Source of the DNA: Ruminococcus sp.
GTDB lineage: Bacteria > Bacillota_A > Clostridia > Oscillospirales > Ruminococcaceae
Assembly (NCBI GenBank): GCA_017536105.1
Contig: JAFXRZ010000006.1
Span: forward strand, 186,001 to 250,000
Length of the DNA stretch: 64,000 nt
Direction of reading: 5' to 3'
The notes below the pieces were generated by a model, which was not told the origin of the DNA, made no database searches, and was given only the letters and a program-made list of their open reading frames with translations. This document shows, piece by piece, positions 7,899-17,132 of the stretch. Both the position numbers and the translations under genes were made by a program. Numbering within the stretch: the first letter of the stretch is position 1; the number at the start of each line of letters is the position of its first letter.

Positions 7899-7942
7899 GA
7901 TAAAACCTCCATATATTTATTGTTGGTGATGCTCAATGTTAT

Positions 7943-8761
7943 TCAGCTGCCGATAAGGCTGTAGATATGGTCTATGACAGCCGAGATAAAGCCTTCCTCG
8001 CAGGAAACGTCAAAGACCTTATCAGCTATTTTCCTGACGTCTTCGGCGGAATTGGAAGGACATACCGAATAATCGGCGTATTCAAGCATTTCAATATCGT
8101 TGTTGTAATCTCCGGCAGCAACGACGGTGTAATCATCGAAGCCGCAGACCTCGCGAAGGACTTTAAGAGCTGAGCCTTTAGAGATATTAAGCGGCAGCAT
8201 TTCGTAATACATCGGTGCTGAGCGGACGAAATCAACCCCCGTAAAGCCCATGCTTTCTACTGTCGAGATAAGCCCGTCGAGCTTATCGGGAGAATAGGCG
8301 AACAGCACTTTATACCAGTTTTCGGGAATTTCGGGAACGGAAACGAGCTTAGGCGTTACCTTGCAGATGCCGCAGTGCTCTCTTTCGGCAGGCGTCATCT
8401 GCGGGACATATACGCCGTCAAGCAATAAGACCTCACAGCCGACATCGGGATCAAGTCCTAATATCTGTTCTGTAATGCTTCTTGACTTGTCGGGCAGATA
8501 AACGTCGTATATCTGTTTATTCTTACGGATATCATACACCATTCCGCCATTGCACATGATTATAGGTGCATTAACGGTTATCTTATCGAAATACTGCTGT
8601 GAAGCCTGAAGCGAACGCCCTGTTGCGATAGAAAAACAGCCGCCGTCAGACTGAAATCTGTCCACAGCGCTTATATCCTTTTGCAGAGGCACCTTGCTTG
8701 CAGGAAGAAATGTACCGTCCATATCGGTTATAAGCAGGACTTTATTTATACTTTCAAACAT
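7943..8761 (-). CDS. Cof-type HAD phosphatase
   Basis: The 272-residue enzyme belongs to the Cof/YidA group of haloacid-dehalogenase phosphatases, which dephosphorylate sugar phosphates and flavin intermediates. Motif I is DMDGT with nucleophile D13 and acid/base D15; the late motif AAGDYNNDIEML carries the magnesium-binding aspartates. A C2-type cap lies in between. I start at the ATG at 8761, which has AAGGGAT five bases before it, rather than the adjacent TTG. The start overlaps the rluD stop by eight bases. The true substrate cannot be read from the sequence. Confidence 0.88.
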   Translation of the reverse strand: MFESINKVLLITDMDGTFLPASKVPLQKDISAVDRFQSDGGCFSIATGRSLQASQQYFDKITVNAPIIMCNGGMVYDIRKNKQIYDVYLPDKSRSITEQILGLDPDVGCEVLLLDGVYVPQMTPAEREHCGICKVTPKLVSVPEIPENWYKVLFAYSPDKLDGLISTVESMGFTGVDFVRSAPMYYEMLPLNISKGSALKVLREVCGFDDYTVVAAGDYNNDIEMLEYADYSVCPSNSAEDVRKIADKVFDVSCEEGFISAVIDHIYSLIGS

Positions 8762-9689
8762 CAATTATCCCTTTTTGCGATCCCAAGCCGAGTTTTGCGA
8801 TGAGCTTCTGGAAATACTCGGGCAGCTCGGAATCGAATTCTATATACTCACCCGTTGCAGGGTGCACAAAGCCTAATATCTTTGCGTGGAGGCACTGCCC
8901 TTCGGTGCCTTTATATGCCTTTCCGTAAACATCGTCGCCCAGGACCGGGTGTCCGATATATGCACAGTGAACTCTTATCTGGTGAGTCCTGCCGGTCTCG
9001 AGCCTGAATCTCAGCAAAGAATGACCGCCGTTTTCAGAAAGGACTTCGTAGTGAGTTACGGCGTTTTTGGAATTACGCTCGGTAACGCACATCTTTTTTC
9101 TGTCGTAGCTGCTTCTTCCTATGGGAGCATCCACCGTTCCTGTCTTCTCCTTGAAACTGCCGACGCATATAGCCTGATATTCTCTTGTAAACGAATGTTC
9201 TTTTATCTGCTCCGCCAGAGAATTATGAGCCTGGTCCGTCTTAGCTACAACAAGCAGTCCGCTTGTGTTTTTGTCGATCCTATGGACTATGCCGGGGCGG
9301 ATGACGCCGTTTATAGACGAGAGCTTGCCTCTGCAATGGTATAGCAGCGCATTTACAAGGGTCCCGTCGGGGTTTCCTGCCGCCGGATGAACGACCATGC
9401 CCTTGGGCTTGTTCACCACGAGCAGCTCGTCGTCCTCATAGACTATCTCTATCGGGATATCCTGGGGAACAGCTTCAAGGGGTTGAGGATCGGGGACGTT
9501 GACCGTCACTATCTGCCCTGCTTTCAGCTTGCAGCTTTTTAGGATCGGCTTGCCGTCAACAAGGACATTTCCGTCTTCCATAAGCTTTTGCACACTGCTT
9601 CGGGTCATATCCTCAAGCTCGTCGCTTATCCATTTATCTATCCTGATGCCGGCAGAATCCTCTCCGGTAACAAGCTCAAGCCTGTTCAT
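8754..9689 (-). CDS. rluD: Pseudouridine synthase RluD family
   Basis: This enzyme isomerises uridines in 23S rRNA to pseudouridine. An N-terminal S4 RNA-binding domain (about 14-65) precedes the catalytic domain with HRIDKNTSGLLV, in which D139 is the expected nucleophile. I start at the ATG at 9689 because CGGAGAAG lies eight bases upstream and the protein then begins as homologues do. An upstream in-frame ATG at 9731 has its GGAGG directly abutting and would overlap the lspA tail. The gene follows lspA, the common Gram-positive order. Confidence 0.93.
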   Translation of the reverse strand: MNRLELVTGEDSAGIRIDKWISDELEDMTRSSVQKLMEDGNVLVDGKPILKSCKLKAGQIVTVNVPDPQPLEAVPQDIPIEIVYEDDELLVVNKPKGMVVHPAAGNPDGTLVNALLYHCRGKLSSINGVIRPGIVHRIDKNTSGLLVVAKTDQAHNSLAEQIKEHSFTREYQAICVGSFKEKTGTVDAPIGRSSYDRKKMCVTERNSKNAVTHYEVLSENGGHSLLRFRLETGRTHQIRVHCAYIGHPVLGDDVYGKAYKGTEGQCLHAKILGFVHPATGEYIEFDSELPEYFQKLIAKLGLGSQKGIIDV

Positions 9690-10224
9690 TTTCTGCTTCT
9701 CCGGCAGGTCCTTCGGATCTTTCGGTTTCATCCTCCGAAGCTATGGCTGCCTTTTTCTTTTCATCACTCTTATCGAAGAAAATGAAATGAACGCTCAACA
9801 GTATCACCCCGACCACAACGCAGATATCTGCGAAATTGAAGACCGGAAAATTTATGGGATTAAACTCGATATAATCCACTACTTTTCTGAGCCTTATGCG
9901 GTCGATGAGATTGCCTATACCGCCTGCGATAAGCATTGAAAGCGAGATGCACAGCAGCTTGCCGTCGTTTCTCTTAAAATACAGATAAACCAGCGCCACG
10001 GCGATTATCAGCAGCGGAAACCCGATAAGATACCAGAGCTTCCCTTCCATCATGCTCCAGGCTGCGCCTTTGTTGGTGATGTATGTCAGGCTGAATATCT
10101 TATGGCTTCCGAAGCTTATCACATTGACAGACTCGCCGAGGGAAAAATTCTTGACCACCAGAAATTTGATGATCTGATCCAATACAGTAAGTACTGCGAT
10201 CAGAACCATGGAAATTATAAGCAT
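9676..10224 (-). CDS. lspA: Lipoprotein signal peptidase II
   Basis: LspA removes the signal peptide of prolipoproteins just before the lipidated cysteine. The two catalytic aspartates are D108 in GNLIDR and D133 in NFADI, and four membrane helices occupy roughly 4-22, 64-82, 91-110 and 134-151. After residue 152 there is an unusual charged tail of about 30 residues, rich in E, K and A, whose coding region overlaps the rluD start. The cellulase lipoprotein at 50139-51923 would be a substrate. A terminator-like stem separates it from ileS. Confidence 0.95.
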   Translation of the reverse strand: MLIISMVLIAVLTVLDQIIKFLVVKNFSLGESVNVISFGSHKIFSLTYITNKGAAWSMMEGKLWYLIGFPLLIIAVALVYLYFKRNDGKLLCISLSMLIAGGIGNLIDRIRLRKVVDYIEFNPINFPVFNFADICVVVGVILLSVHFIFFDKSDEKKKAAIASEDETERSEGPAGEAENEQA

Positions 10225-10255
10225 TTGATATTTTCCTTATATTTTTATTACCGTA

Positions 10256-10284
10256 TAAAGGCTCTGCGTTAAACAGAGCCTTTA
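10256..10284 (-). terminator. Terminator-like stem after ileS
   Basis: Eleven-base perfect arms (10256-10266 and 10274-10284) enclose a seven-base loop. The T-rich part is inside the stem and no long U-run follows, so some read-through into lspA is possible. Confidence 0.6.
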
Positions 10285-10294
10285 TTCTGTCTGA

Positions 10295-13081
10295 TTATGA
10301 TTTTACAGCCTCGCAGCATCTTGCGCAAAGTGTCGGGTGCTCGGGGTCTTTGCCCACTGTGTCCTTATAAGACCAGCATCTCTCGCACTTCTCGCCTTCT
10401 GCCTTGGTAACTGTGAAGGAAACGCCTTCAAGGTCGCCCTTGAACTCTCCGTTCTCTGCTCCCTGCTTAACTTCTGTCTTGGAAACGATGAGAACATCGG
10501 AAAGCTCGTCGGCAAGCTTGCAAATTGCCTCGAACTTATCGTCTGCATAGATAGTAACGTTAGCTTCAAGGGAAGCACCGATGACCTTATCCGCTCTCTT
10601 GATCTCGAGAGCCTTCTTGGCATCGTCTCTGATAGCAGAGATAAGAGCCCACTTCTCGGTGAATGCTGCATCAACGGCAATCCCGGCCTTTTCGGGCATA
10701 TCGTTCAGGAACACGCTCTCGGCATTATCGCCTGCTGCATGGGGCATATAGCTCCAGATCTCGTCAGCTGTGAAGGAGAGGATAGGAGCAACGAGCCTTG
10801 TTATAGCAGAAAGGATCCTGTAGATCGTGGTCTGAGCAGCAAGTCTGCTTACAGAGCCGGCGTTATCGCAATAGAGTCTGTCCTTGATAACATCGAGATA
10901 GTAGTTAGACATATCGATTACGCAGAAATTATGGATAGCGTGGAATACGATATGATAATCAAAGGCTTCATAAGCAGCATTTACCTTGTCGATCATCTCG
11001 TCGAGCTTGATAAGTGCCAGCTTGTCTATCTCGAAAAGCTTGTCGTCGGGGATCATATCCTTTTCAAGATCGAATCCGCCGAGGTTTCCGAGGATGAACC
11101 TTGCAGTATTTCTTATCTTCTTATAAGCATCGGAAAGCTGGGAAAGTATGTCCTTGGAAATTCTTATATCGGAGTGATAATCCGAAGAAGCTACCCAAAG
11201 CCTGAGGATATCAGCGCCGTATTTGTCAGTTATCTCCTGGGGATCGATTCCGTTTCCGAGAGACTTGTGCATCGTTCTGCCCTGACCGTCAACTACCCAA
11301 CCGTGTGTGCAGACAGCTTTGTAAGGAGCACAGCCGTTTACAACAACGGAGGTAAGCAGCGAGGACTGGAACCAGCCTCTGTACTGGTCTGCGCCCTCAA
11401 GATAGAGGTCGCAGGGGAAGGTAAGCTCTTTGCGCTCGGAAAGAACGCCTGCGTGAGTACAGCCGCTGTCGAACCAAACATCCATGATGTCTGTTTCCTT
11501 CTCGAAATCACGGCATCCGCACTCACAGCTTACGCTTTCGGGGATGATCTCGGAAGCATCATGTGTGTACCAGGCATCGGAGCCTTCTTTTCTGAAGAGC
11601 TCGGAAATAGCCTCGATAGTTGTTTCATTAACGATAGGCTTGCCGCAGTCCTTGCAGTAAACTATCGGGATAGGAACACCCCATGTGCGCTGACGGGAGA
11701 TGCACCAGTCGGAACGGTCACGAACCATTCCCTTGATCCTGTCTTCGCCCCATCCGGGTATCCAGTTTACACTTTCGATAGCCTTTATAGCTTCTTCCTT
11801 GAAGTTGTTTATTGAGCAGAACCACTGGTCGGTAGCTCTGAAAAGGATAGGAGACTTACATCTCCAGCAATGAGGATACTGGTGGACTATCTTCTCTGTT
11901 GCGAGAAGATTTCCTGTCTCGGTCATGTGCTTTGCGATTATCTCGTGAGCATCGCTTGTAGAAACGCCAGCGAACATACCGGAATCCTCGGTGAGAACAC
12001 CCTTGCCGTCAACGCCGACAACGATGCCGAGCTCCTTGTAATTCTTGCAGACCTCAAAGTCATCAACACCGTAGCCGGGAGCTGTGTGAACGCAGCCGGT
12101 ACCGCTTTCGAGAGTAACGTGTGAGCCGACGATAACGAGGGACTTTCTGTCCATGAAAGGATGATAAGCCGAGCAGTACTCAAGCTCTGCGCCTGTGAAC
12201 TTGCCGACGGTTTCATATTCTGTTATTCCGGCCTTGGCCATGGTCTCGGGAACGAGATACTCAGCCATAATATAATTTTCGCCGTTTGCCTTTACGACGG
12301 TATAATCATACTCGGGTCCGAGGCAGATAGCAACGTTTCCGGGGAGAGTCCAGGTCGTGGTGGTCCAGATAACGAAGAATGTCTTTTCAAGATCGAGACC
12401 CAGAGCCTTTAACAGACCCTTATCCTCAGCGACCTTGAATTTAACATAGATGGAATAGCAGGGATCGTCCTGATATTCGATCTCGGCCTCAGCAAGAGCT
12501 GTCTGGCACTCAGGACACCAATATACGGGCTTTAAGCCCTTATAGATATAGCCCTTCTTTGCCATTTCACCGAAGACTTTTACCTGTCTTGCTTCAAATT
12601 CGGGCTTGAGGGTGAGATAAGGATCGTCAAAATCACCGAGAACGCCGAGTCTCTTGAACTGCTGCTTCTGATTCTCAACATAAGTAAGAGCAAAATCGCG
12701 GCAGTGCTTTCTGAGCTCGAGAGGAGGTATAGCACCGTTCTCGACGCCGATCTTCTTCATAGCTTTAAGCTCGATAGGCAGACCGTGAGTATCCCAGCCG
12801 GGAACATAGTCCGAGCAATATCCGCTCATATTCTTATATTTTACGATTATATCCTTGAGCACTTTATTCAGGGCAGTACCGAGGTGGATATCGCCGTTTG
12901 CATAGGGAGGTCCGTCATGCAGGATATACTTGGGCTTGCCTTGGTTCTTTTCGATCATTTTGTAATAAAGCCTGTTATCGTCCCAGTTTTTGATAGCGTC
13001 AGGCTCCTTCTTGGGCAGATTTCCCCTCATAGGGAATTCTGTGACAGGAAGGTTAAGTGTTTTGTTATAGTCCATGGGCAT
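10295..13081 (-). CDS. ileS: Isoleucyl-tRNA synthetase
   Basis: The class I synthetase charges tRNA-Ile. The HIGH box is HLGT at 66-69 and the KMSKS box is MHKSL at 604-608. The editing domain carries GTGCVHTAPGYG near 327-338, and a C-terminal zinc knuckle has CERCW and CARC. Its 928 residues are the usual bacterial length. The ATG at 13081 has AGGAG nine bases upstream. Only 24 bases separate it from divIVA, so there is no room for the T-box leader that often controls ileS in Firmicutes; it seems to be read with the division cluster. Confidence 0.97.
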   Translation of the reverse strand: MPMDYNKTLNLPVTEFPMRGNLPKKEPDAIKNWDDNRLYYKMIEKNQGKPKYILHDGPPYANGDIHLGTALNKVLKDIIVKYKNMSGYCSDYVPGWDTHGLPIELKAMKKIGVENGAIPPLELRKHCRDFALTYVENQKQQFKRLGVLGDFDDPYLTLKPEFEARQVKVFGEMAKKGYIYKGLKPVYWCPECQTALAEAEIEYQDDPCYSIYVKFKVAEDKGLLKALGLDLEKTFFVIWTTTTWTLPGNVAICLGPEYDYTVVKANGENYIMAEYLVPETMAKAGITEYETVGKFTGAELEYCSAYHPFMDRKSLVIVGSHVTLESGTGCVHTAPGYGVDDFEVCKNYKELGIVVGVDGKGVLTEDSGMFAGVSTSDAHEIIAKHMTETGNLLATEKIVHQYPHCWRCKSPILFRATDQWFCSINNFKEEAIKAIESVNWIPGWGEDRIKGMVRDRSDWCISRQRTWGVPIPIVYCKDCGKPIVNETTIEAISELFRKEGSDAWYTHDASEIIPESVSCECGCRDFEKETDIMDVWFDSGCTHAGVLSERKELTFPCDLYLEGADQYRGWFQSSLLTSVVVNGCAPYKAVCTHGWVVDGQGRTMHKSLGNGIDPQEITDKYGADILRLWVASSDYHSDIRISKDILSQLSDAYKKIRNTARFILGNLGGFDLEKDMIPDDKLFEIDKLALIKLDEMIDKVNAAYEAFDYHIVFHAIHNFCVIDMSNYYLDVIKDRLYCDNAGSVSRLAAQTTIYRILSAITRLVAPILSFTADEIWSYMPHAAGDNAESVFLNDMPEKAGIAVDAAFTEKWALISAIRDDAKKALEIKRADKVIGASLEANVTIYADDKFEAICKLADELSDVLIVSKTEVKQGAENGEFKGDLEGVSFTVTKAEGEKCERCWSYKDTVGKDPEHPTLCARCCEAVKS

Positions 13082-13105
13082 TTATGTTAACTCCTATCGC
13101 TGAAA

Positions 13106-13912
13106 TTATTTATGTTTACCGAACTGAAGATCCTGGAGATTTTCCTTGGGGATGATAGGCTCAAAGGAACCGGTGTTGAGCAGCTTGTTGAGATGTTCTT
13201 CCCTGGTCTCTGTGGGCTCTGCAGCTTCTTCGGCTGTCTCTTCTTCGGCAGTTTCCTCTGCTGCTTCCTCGGCAGTTTCTTCAGCTGCTTCTTCGGCTTC
13301 CTCTGCCTCTTCCTCATATTCCTCTTCGTCAACATACTCGACGTCCTCGAGGTACTCTTCATCCATCTCAGGCTCGGGTATCTGCATTATAAGTGAGAGC
13401 TGCTGCTGATAAAGCTCCAGCAGCTGGGATTTGAACAGATTGACTTCCATTTTGAGGTTCTCATACTCTGCCTTTTCCTCATCATATCCGCCTCTGATCT
13501 CCATTATCTTTTTCTCGGTGATCTCGGTGTTTTCCTTGATGAGTCTTGCGCAGTTTTCCTTATGCTCCTGGATAATCCTCTCGCACTCGGAAGCACTCTG
13601 CTCGGAAAGACGGACCTGCTCTGTTTTAGCGGATTCGATCATATCTCTTGCCTGAGCCTTTGCCTCATTAAGGATCTTGTTCGATTCCCTCTGAGAAACG
13701 ATAAGAGCGTTCTTGATAGCTTCTTCGTCCTCACGGTATTCGTTGATCTTTTCAGCAAGCTTTATGATCTTTTCTTCGTTTTCCTGATTAGCGGCAGCCA
13801 AAGCAGCATATTCTTCGGCGACCTGAGCAAGAAAAGACTTTACAGCGCCTGCATCATAGCCGTTTCTGACCATTTCAAAAGATTTTGACTTGATTGTATC
13901 AGCTGTGAGCAT
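13106..13912 (-). CDS. divIVA: DivIVA-family cell division/polarity protein
   Basis: DivIVA proteins bind curved membrane and organise division sites. The N-terminal membrane-binding segment has the NGYDAGAVKSFLAQV core (17-31), a version of the family GYdxxeVdxFL motif, and a long coiled coil runs from about 35 to 175. The tail from about 182 to 236 is extremely acidic and repetitive (E, A, T), followed by a short non-acidic end. The 268 residues are longer than B. subtilis DivIVA because of this tail. The gene follows ylmH and precedes ileS, a conserved Gram-positive order. Confidence 0.9.
   Translation of the reverse strand: MLTADTIKSKSFEMVRNGYDAGAVKSFLAQVAEEYAALAAANQENEEKIIKLAEKINEYREDEEAIKNALIVSQRESNKILNEAKAQARDMIESAKTEQVRLSEQSASECERIIQEHKENCARLIKENTEITEKKIMEIRGGYDEEKAEYENLKMEVNLFKSQLLELYQQQLSLIMQIPEPEMDEEYLEDVEYVDEEEYEEEAEEAEEAAEETAEEAAEETAEEETAEEAAEPTETREEHLNKLLNTGSFEPIIPKENLQDLQFGKHK
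13214..13315. repeat. Degenerate GAA/GCA-rich repeats encoding acidic tail
   Basis: On the minus strand this stretch is an imperfect tandem of Glu-Glu-Ala and Glu-Glu-Thr-Ala codons inside divIVA (residues about 200-233). Such tracts change length easily by slippage. Confidence 0.75.
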
Positions 13913-13925
13913 GATAAAAAACCTC

Positions 13926-14699
13926 CTAAAGATATTTCCTGATAATTATGTGAAGCCTGTCTTTTTTGGACGGCTCTCCTATACTTCCCAAATAATACTT
14001 TCCGTGTCCCCTCACGGTGAAAACATCGCCCTCTTCAAGCTTTTTATCAGCCGGAGAGGTCATATAATTCAATTCGGCAAGGCCTCGCTTGATGAGAGCC
14101 GAAGCTTTTTCTCTCGGCAATCGGGTGGCTGCACTGACTATGCAGTCGAACCTTGTTGATGCGACAGAAGCCTTTATCTCTGAAAACTTCTGCTCGGGAA
14201 TATCGCTTTCGTCAAAGCCCTGTGCCGATCTTACGCCTACTCTGCCGACTTTGCTGATATCCTTTATCAGACCTGCGGCAAGCTCGGTGGCAAATACAAC
14301 GGCTTTTCCGGAAGAGACAACAATATCCCCTACAGATCCTCTTGTGATCCCGAGGCTCATTATACAGCCCAAGAAATCCCTGTGTGTAAGCTTATCCGAT
14401 CCTCTGAAAGAAAAGCTGACTGCTCCGATGGGAAATTCGTTCCTTTCCGCCTCGCATCCCGGTGCAAACAGTCCGCACATGGTCCTGACTGCACCTTCAT
14501 ATCCGCCGTAGAACAGGTGATCTTCAAAGGAATAAGCGTTAAGAACTTTGGAGCAAAGGGCACGCTGATGCTCGTTCAGAAACATAGTGAATCTGTTCAC
14601 GCGCTTTTCCGAACACATATCTATATATTCGGTCAGTCTATGTACGAGCAGTTTGTCCTCGTCGGAAAGCTCGCCGAGAAAGGAAAGATTTCTTTGCAT
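13926..14699 (-). CDS. ylmH: YlmH family S4-domain RNA-binding protein
   Basis: The 257-residue protein matches YlmH of the Gram-positive division cluster. The S4 RNA-binding domain is at about 180-240, with LPREKASALIKRGLAELNY near 192-210 and the GDVFTVRGHGKYYLG turn near 225-239. YlmH has been linked to ribosome-associated quality control, where it binds obstructed 50S subunits. The start lies against the sepF stop with a one-base overlap. The neighbours sepF and divIVA make the identification firm. Confidence 0.9.
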   Translation of the reverse strand: MQRNLSFLGELSDEDKLLVHRLTEYIDMCSEKRVNRFTMFLNEHQRALCSKVLNAYSFEDHLFYGGYEGAVRTMCGLFAPGCEAERNEFPIGAVSFSFRGSDKLTHRDFLGCIMSLGITRGSVGDIVVSSGKAVVFATELAAGLIKDISKVGRVGVRSAQGFDESDIPEQKFSEIKASVASTRFDCIVSAATRLPREKASALIKRGLAELNYMTSPADKKLEEGDVFTVRGHGKYYLGSIGEPSKKDRLHIIIRKYL

Positions 14700-15199
14700 C
14701 AGAAGCTATAGCCGTTATTTTCAAGCTCGCTCATGAGATCGTCGCCGACAAACTCAACATTTCTCGGGATAACTGCAAAGGTCTTCTGGGCCATCATCTT
14801 GATCTTGGCATCGTTAGCATAAGCAACGCCGGAGATGAAGTCGAGGATACGCTTTGCGTCGTCGCTCTTAACATTCTCAAGGTTGAGCAGAACTGTTTTG
14901 CCTGCATTTATATCACTGCCGATCTCGCTTACCTCGGAGAACTTCTCGGGTCTTGCAAGAACTATCTTAAGAGAACCGTCTTCATAGCTCGATGTTCTCG
15001 GACGAGAATACGAAGCCGAAGATGTGCTCGAAGTTGTTGCGGATGTTGTGTTGTAAGCGGATCCGGTAGATGTTGTTTTTGCTGCCATGGTGTCAGTAGC
15101 CTCCTTTTTGTTGTCAGAGTAAACAGAGCTGTAATCCTCGTCCTGTAATGCCTCTTCTTCACCTAAAAAAATGTTTTTAAACCCCTGAATAACGCTCAT
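14699..15199 (-). CDS. sepF: Cell division protein SepF
   Basis: SepF is a membrane-binding partner of FtsZ that shapes the division ring. An amphipathic N-terminal helix (MSVIQGFKNIFLG) is followed by a Ser/Thr-rich linker (about 30-72) and the globular core (about 78-166) with the ARPEKFSEV and VLLNLENVKSDDAKRILDF strands. The 166 residues are normal. GGAGG lies before the ATG. The position between yggS and ylmH is the standard one. Confidence 0.95.
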   Translation of the reverse strand: MSVIQGFKNIFLGEEEALQDEDYSSVYSDNKKEATDTMAAKTTSTGSAYNTTSATTSSTSSASYSRPRTSSYEDGSLKIVLARPEKFSEVSEIGSDINAGKTVLLNLENVKSDDAKRILDFISGVAYANDAKIKMMAQKTFAVIPRNVEFVGDDLMSELENNGYSF

Positions 15200-15203
15200 T
15201 TCT

Positions 15204-15926
15204 CTAAACCTCCAAATATTTTCTTGCTCCGAAGAGCTTGGTTCCTATCCTTATGAGATTGGAGCCGTGCTTTACAGCCGTCTCGTAATCTCCCGACATT
15301 CCCATTGAAAGGACTTCGCAGGAAGCTCCTCTCAGCTTCATATCGCCGAGTTCAAGAAAGAGTTTGTGCATCCGGTCGTAAAGCTCTTCGCGAGCATTTA
15401 CGGGCGGAATGGCCATAAGTCCCTTGATCCTGACGTTTTCAAGCAGTGAGATCTGCTCGGCAAGGCTGAGAGCTTCGTCCGCAGGGACACCGCTTTTTGA
15501 ATCCTCGTTGCCGACATTGACCTCGATGAGAATGTCCATTGTTTTATCATTCTTCAATGCGAGCCTGTTGATCTCGGTGGCAAGCTTGAAGCTGTCCACC
15601 GACTGAATCATACTGACTTCATTGATGATGTACTTGACTTTATTTGTTTGAAGGTGCCCGATCATATGCACCTGCGCCGAGCTGTCGTAGGCGTCTTTCT
15701 TTGAAAGAAATTCCTGCACCCGGTTCTCGCCCAGAAGGGTTATCCCCTGGGAAACGGCAAAATTGATCTTCTCGGGAGCAACAGTTTTTGTTACAGCCAT
15801 GATCTCGATCCTGTCTTCCGGCGAGCGGTATTTTGCCTTTGCGTTTTCGACATTATAAAGGATCTCTTTATAATTCTCGGCTATACTGCGCAGCTCCGGC
15901 GATCTGTCAGCCACCTGAATCGTCAT
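15204..15926 (-). CDS. yggS: YggS family pyridoxal-phosphate homeostasis protein
   Basis: This 240-residue single-domain PLP protein (fold of alanine racemase barrel) has no known enzyme activity and buffers PLP. The cofactor lysine is K47 in MAVTKTV, and HMIGHLQTNKVK (about 84-95) and the glycine-rich LSMGMSGDYETA loop near the C-terminus are present. I start at the ATG at 15926, with GGAGG 12 bases upstream; the open frame before it is non-homologous. It overlaps the end of the HlyD-like gene by 20 bases and precedes sepF. Confidence 0.92.
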   Translation of the reverse strand: MTIQVADRSPELRSIAENYKEILYNVENAKAKYRSPEDRIEIMAVTKTVAPEKINFAVSQGITLLGENRVQEFLSKKDAYDSSAQVHMIGHLQTNKVKYIINEVSMIQSVDSFKLATEINRLALKNDKTMDILIEVNVGNEDSKSGVPADEALSLAEQISLLENVRIKGLMAIPPVNAREELYDRMHKLFLELGDMKLRGASCEVLSMGMSGDYETAVKHGSNLIRIGTKLFGARKYLEV

Positions 15927-17112
15927 CTTGAGAAACCGCCTCCAATAATATCTGATCGTACAGCAGCAGATAATCTTCATCCGCCGTGTATTTGGAAACA
16001 ACATAATCCGAGCCTTCGTATATTACGTCGATCTTCTTGAATGTTGTCTCGTTGCCGAGTATTACATATACTCCCTTCTGGCCGTCTTTGAACCTGATAG
16101 CCTCGCGGGAGACTTTGATGCCCTTGAAGTTTTCAAATACTATGTCAAGGGACATTACTCTTGAAATAACGAAATTGCTGTCGAGCCTGTTGCAGGAAAG
16201 GATAATGATGGACTTCCCGTCTTCATTGGTATCCTTGACTGACACGACATCCATTTTATAAAGCTCGTTGGACGTTGAAGTCATTATATTGACGGTATCG
16301 CCCTCGGCTATCCTGCTGTCGGAAGGGATTATACCGATGATATAGCTTGAATAATCATCAAATACCTTTCCGATAGCGCCTTCGGTATCATCCTTTTCGG
16401 CTGTGCCGTTGACTATCGCTTCGATATCGTCCTTGGTATAATCGGATATCTTCTTTGTGTTCAGCTGACCTTCGTATCCGTCGCAGTAAGAGACGAAATA
16501 GCCTGTCTTGTCGGATGTGACGGTATCAATCACCTTTGCACCGCTGCTGAGCTTTTTGGCTTCCTGCCTGAGTTCGGAAATAACTTCATTATAGCTCGTG
16601 GACTTCCCGACTACCACATCATAGATGCACATTTGCTCATAGACTTTTTTGCTGCATTCGGATGCTGCCGAAAAATCACCGAGGACGTAAGACGACATCA
16701 TATCCTTATATAGGACATCTATCTGAGAATTGAGCACTTCGGGCTGGACATACTGAGATGTGGCCGGATTCTGGCTCTTTTCCAACATATCGGCGGTCTC
16801 GTTCAGCTCGTCCGCTTTTTTCTTGTCCTGGAGAGCGCTCTCGTCGGAATATACCTTAGCGATATTGTTTCCCGAGGTAACTTTGCTTCCGTCTTTATAC
16901 AAGAACTCGTAAACGCCGCTGCCCGAGTATTTCAGAACGCTTTCATCTCTGATGACAACGCCCTTGAAGGGAATGTTCTCGTTTATATCGCACATAACGG
17001 CTTCTTCGGTCCTGTGCTTCTCGTTCACCCTGTAATATATCTGACTTGCTATCATCAAAATCACGAGTGTCGAAAGCAGAAAGACCAGAGCCTTCGTGGT
17101 AAGTGAATTCAT
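15907..17112 (-). CDS. HlyD-like periplasmic-adaptor type membrane protein
   Basis: The protein has 401 residues with one N-terminal membrane helix (about 8-27) and an otherwise extracytoplasmic body. A lipoyl/barrel-like opening (PFKGVVIRDESVL, near 48-60) and a late beta-barrel part fit HlyD-type adaptors. Members of this kind occur beside yggS-sepF in clostridia, but no exporter is adjacent here. The helical hairpin between residues 95 and 185 is short. The role is unknown; a cell-envelope task connected with division is suggested only by location. Confidence 0.7.
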   Translation of the reverse strand: MNSLTTKALVFLLSTLVILMIASQIYYRVNEKHRTEEAVMCDINENIPFKGVVIRDESVLKYSGSGVYEFLYKDGSKVTSGNNIAKVYSDESALQDKKKADELNETADMLEKSQNPATSQYVQPEVLNSQIDVLYKDMMSSYVLGDFSAASECSKKVYEQMCIYDVVVGKSTSYNEVISELRQEAKKLSSGAKVIDTVTSDKTGYFVSYCDGYEGQLNTKKISDYTKDDIEAIVNGTAEKDDTEGAIGKVFDDYSSYIIGIIPSDSRIAEGDTVNIMTSTSNELYKMDVVSVKDTNEDGKSIIILSCNRLDSNFVISRVMSLDIVFENFKGIKVSREAIRFKDGQKGVYVILGNETTFKKIDVIYEGSDYVVSKYTADEDYLLLYDQILLEAVSQDDDSGG

Positions 17113-17132
17113 TTACATCTTCCTTATCAAGC

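Noticed and set aside
9690..9731. 14-residue extension of rluD
   Set aside because: Its GGAGG abuts the ATG directly, and homologues start at the later ATG, which has a well-spaced site.
10337..11815. 492-codon open frame on the plus strand
   Set aside because: It lies wholly antisense to ileS, whose motifs are intact, and has no family-like features.
13082..13105. T-box leader for ileS
   Set aside because: Only 24 bases lie before the gene, too few for a T-box; none is seen further up within divIVA.
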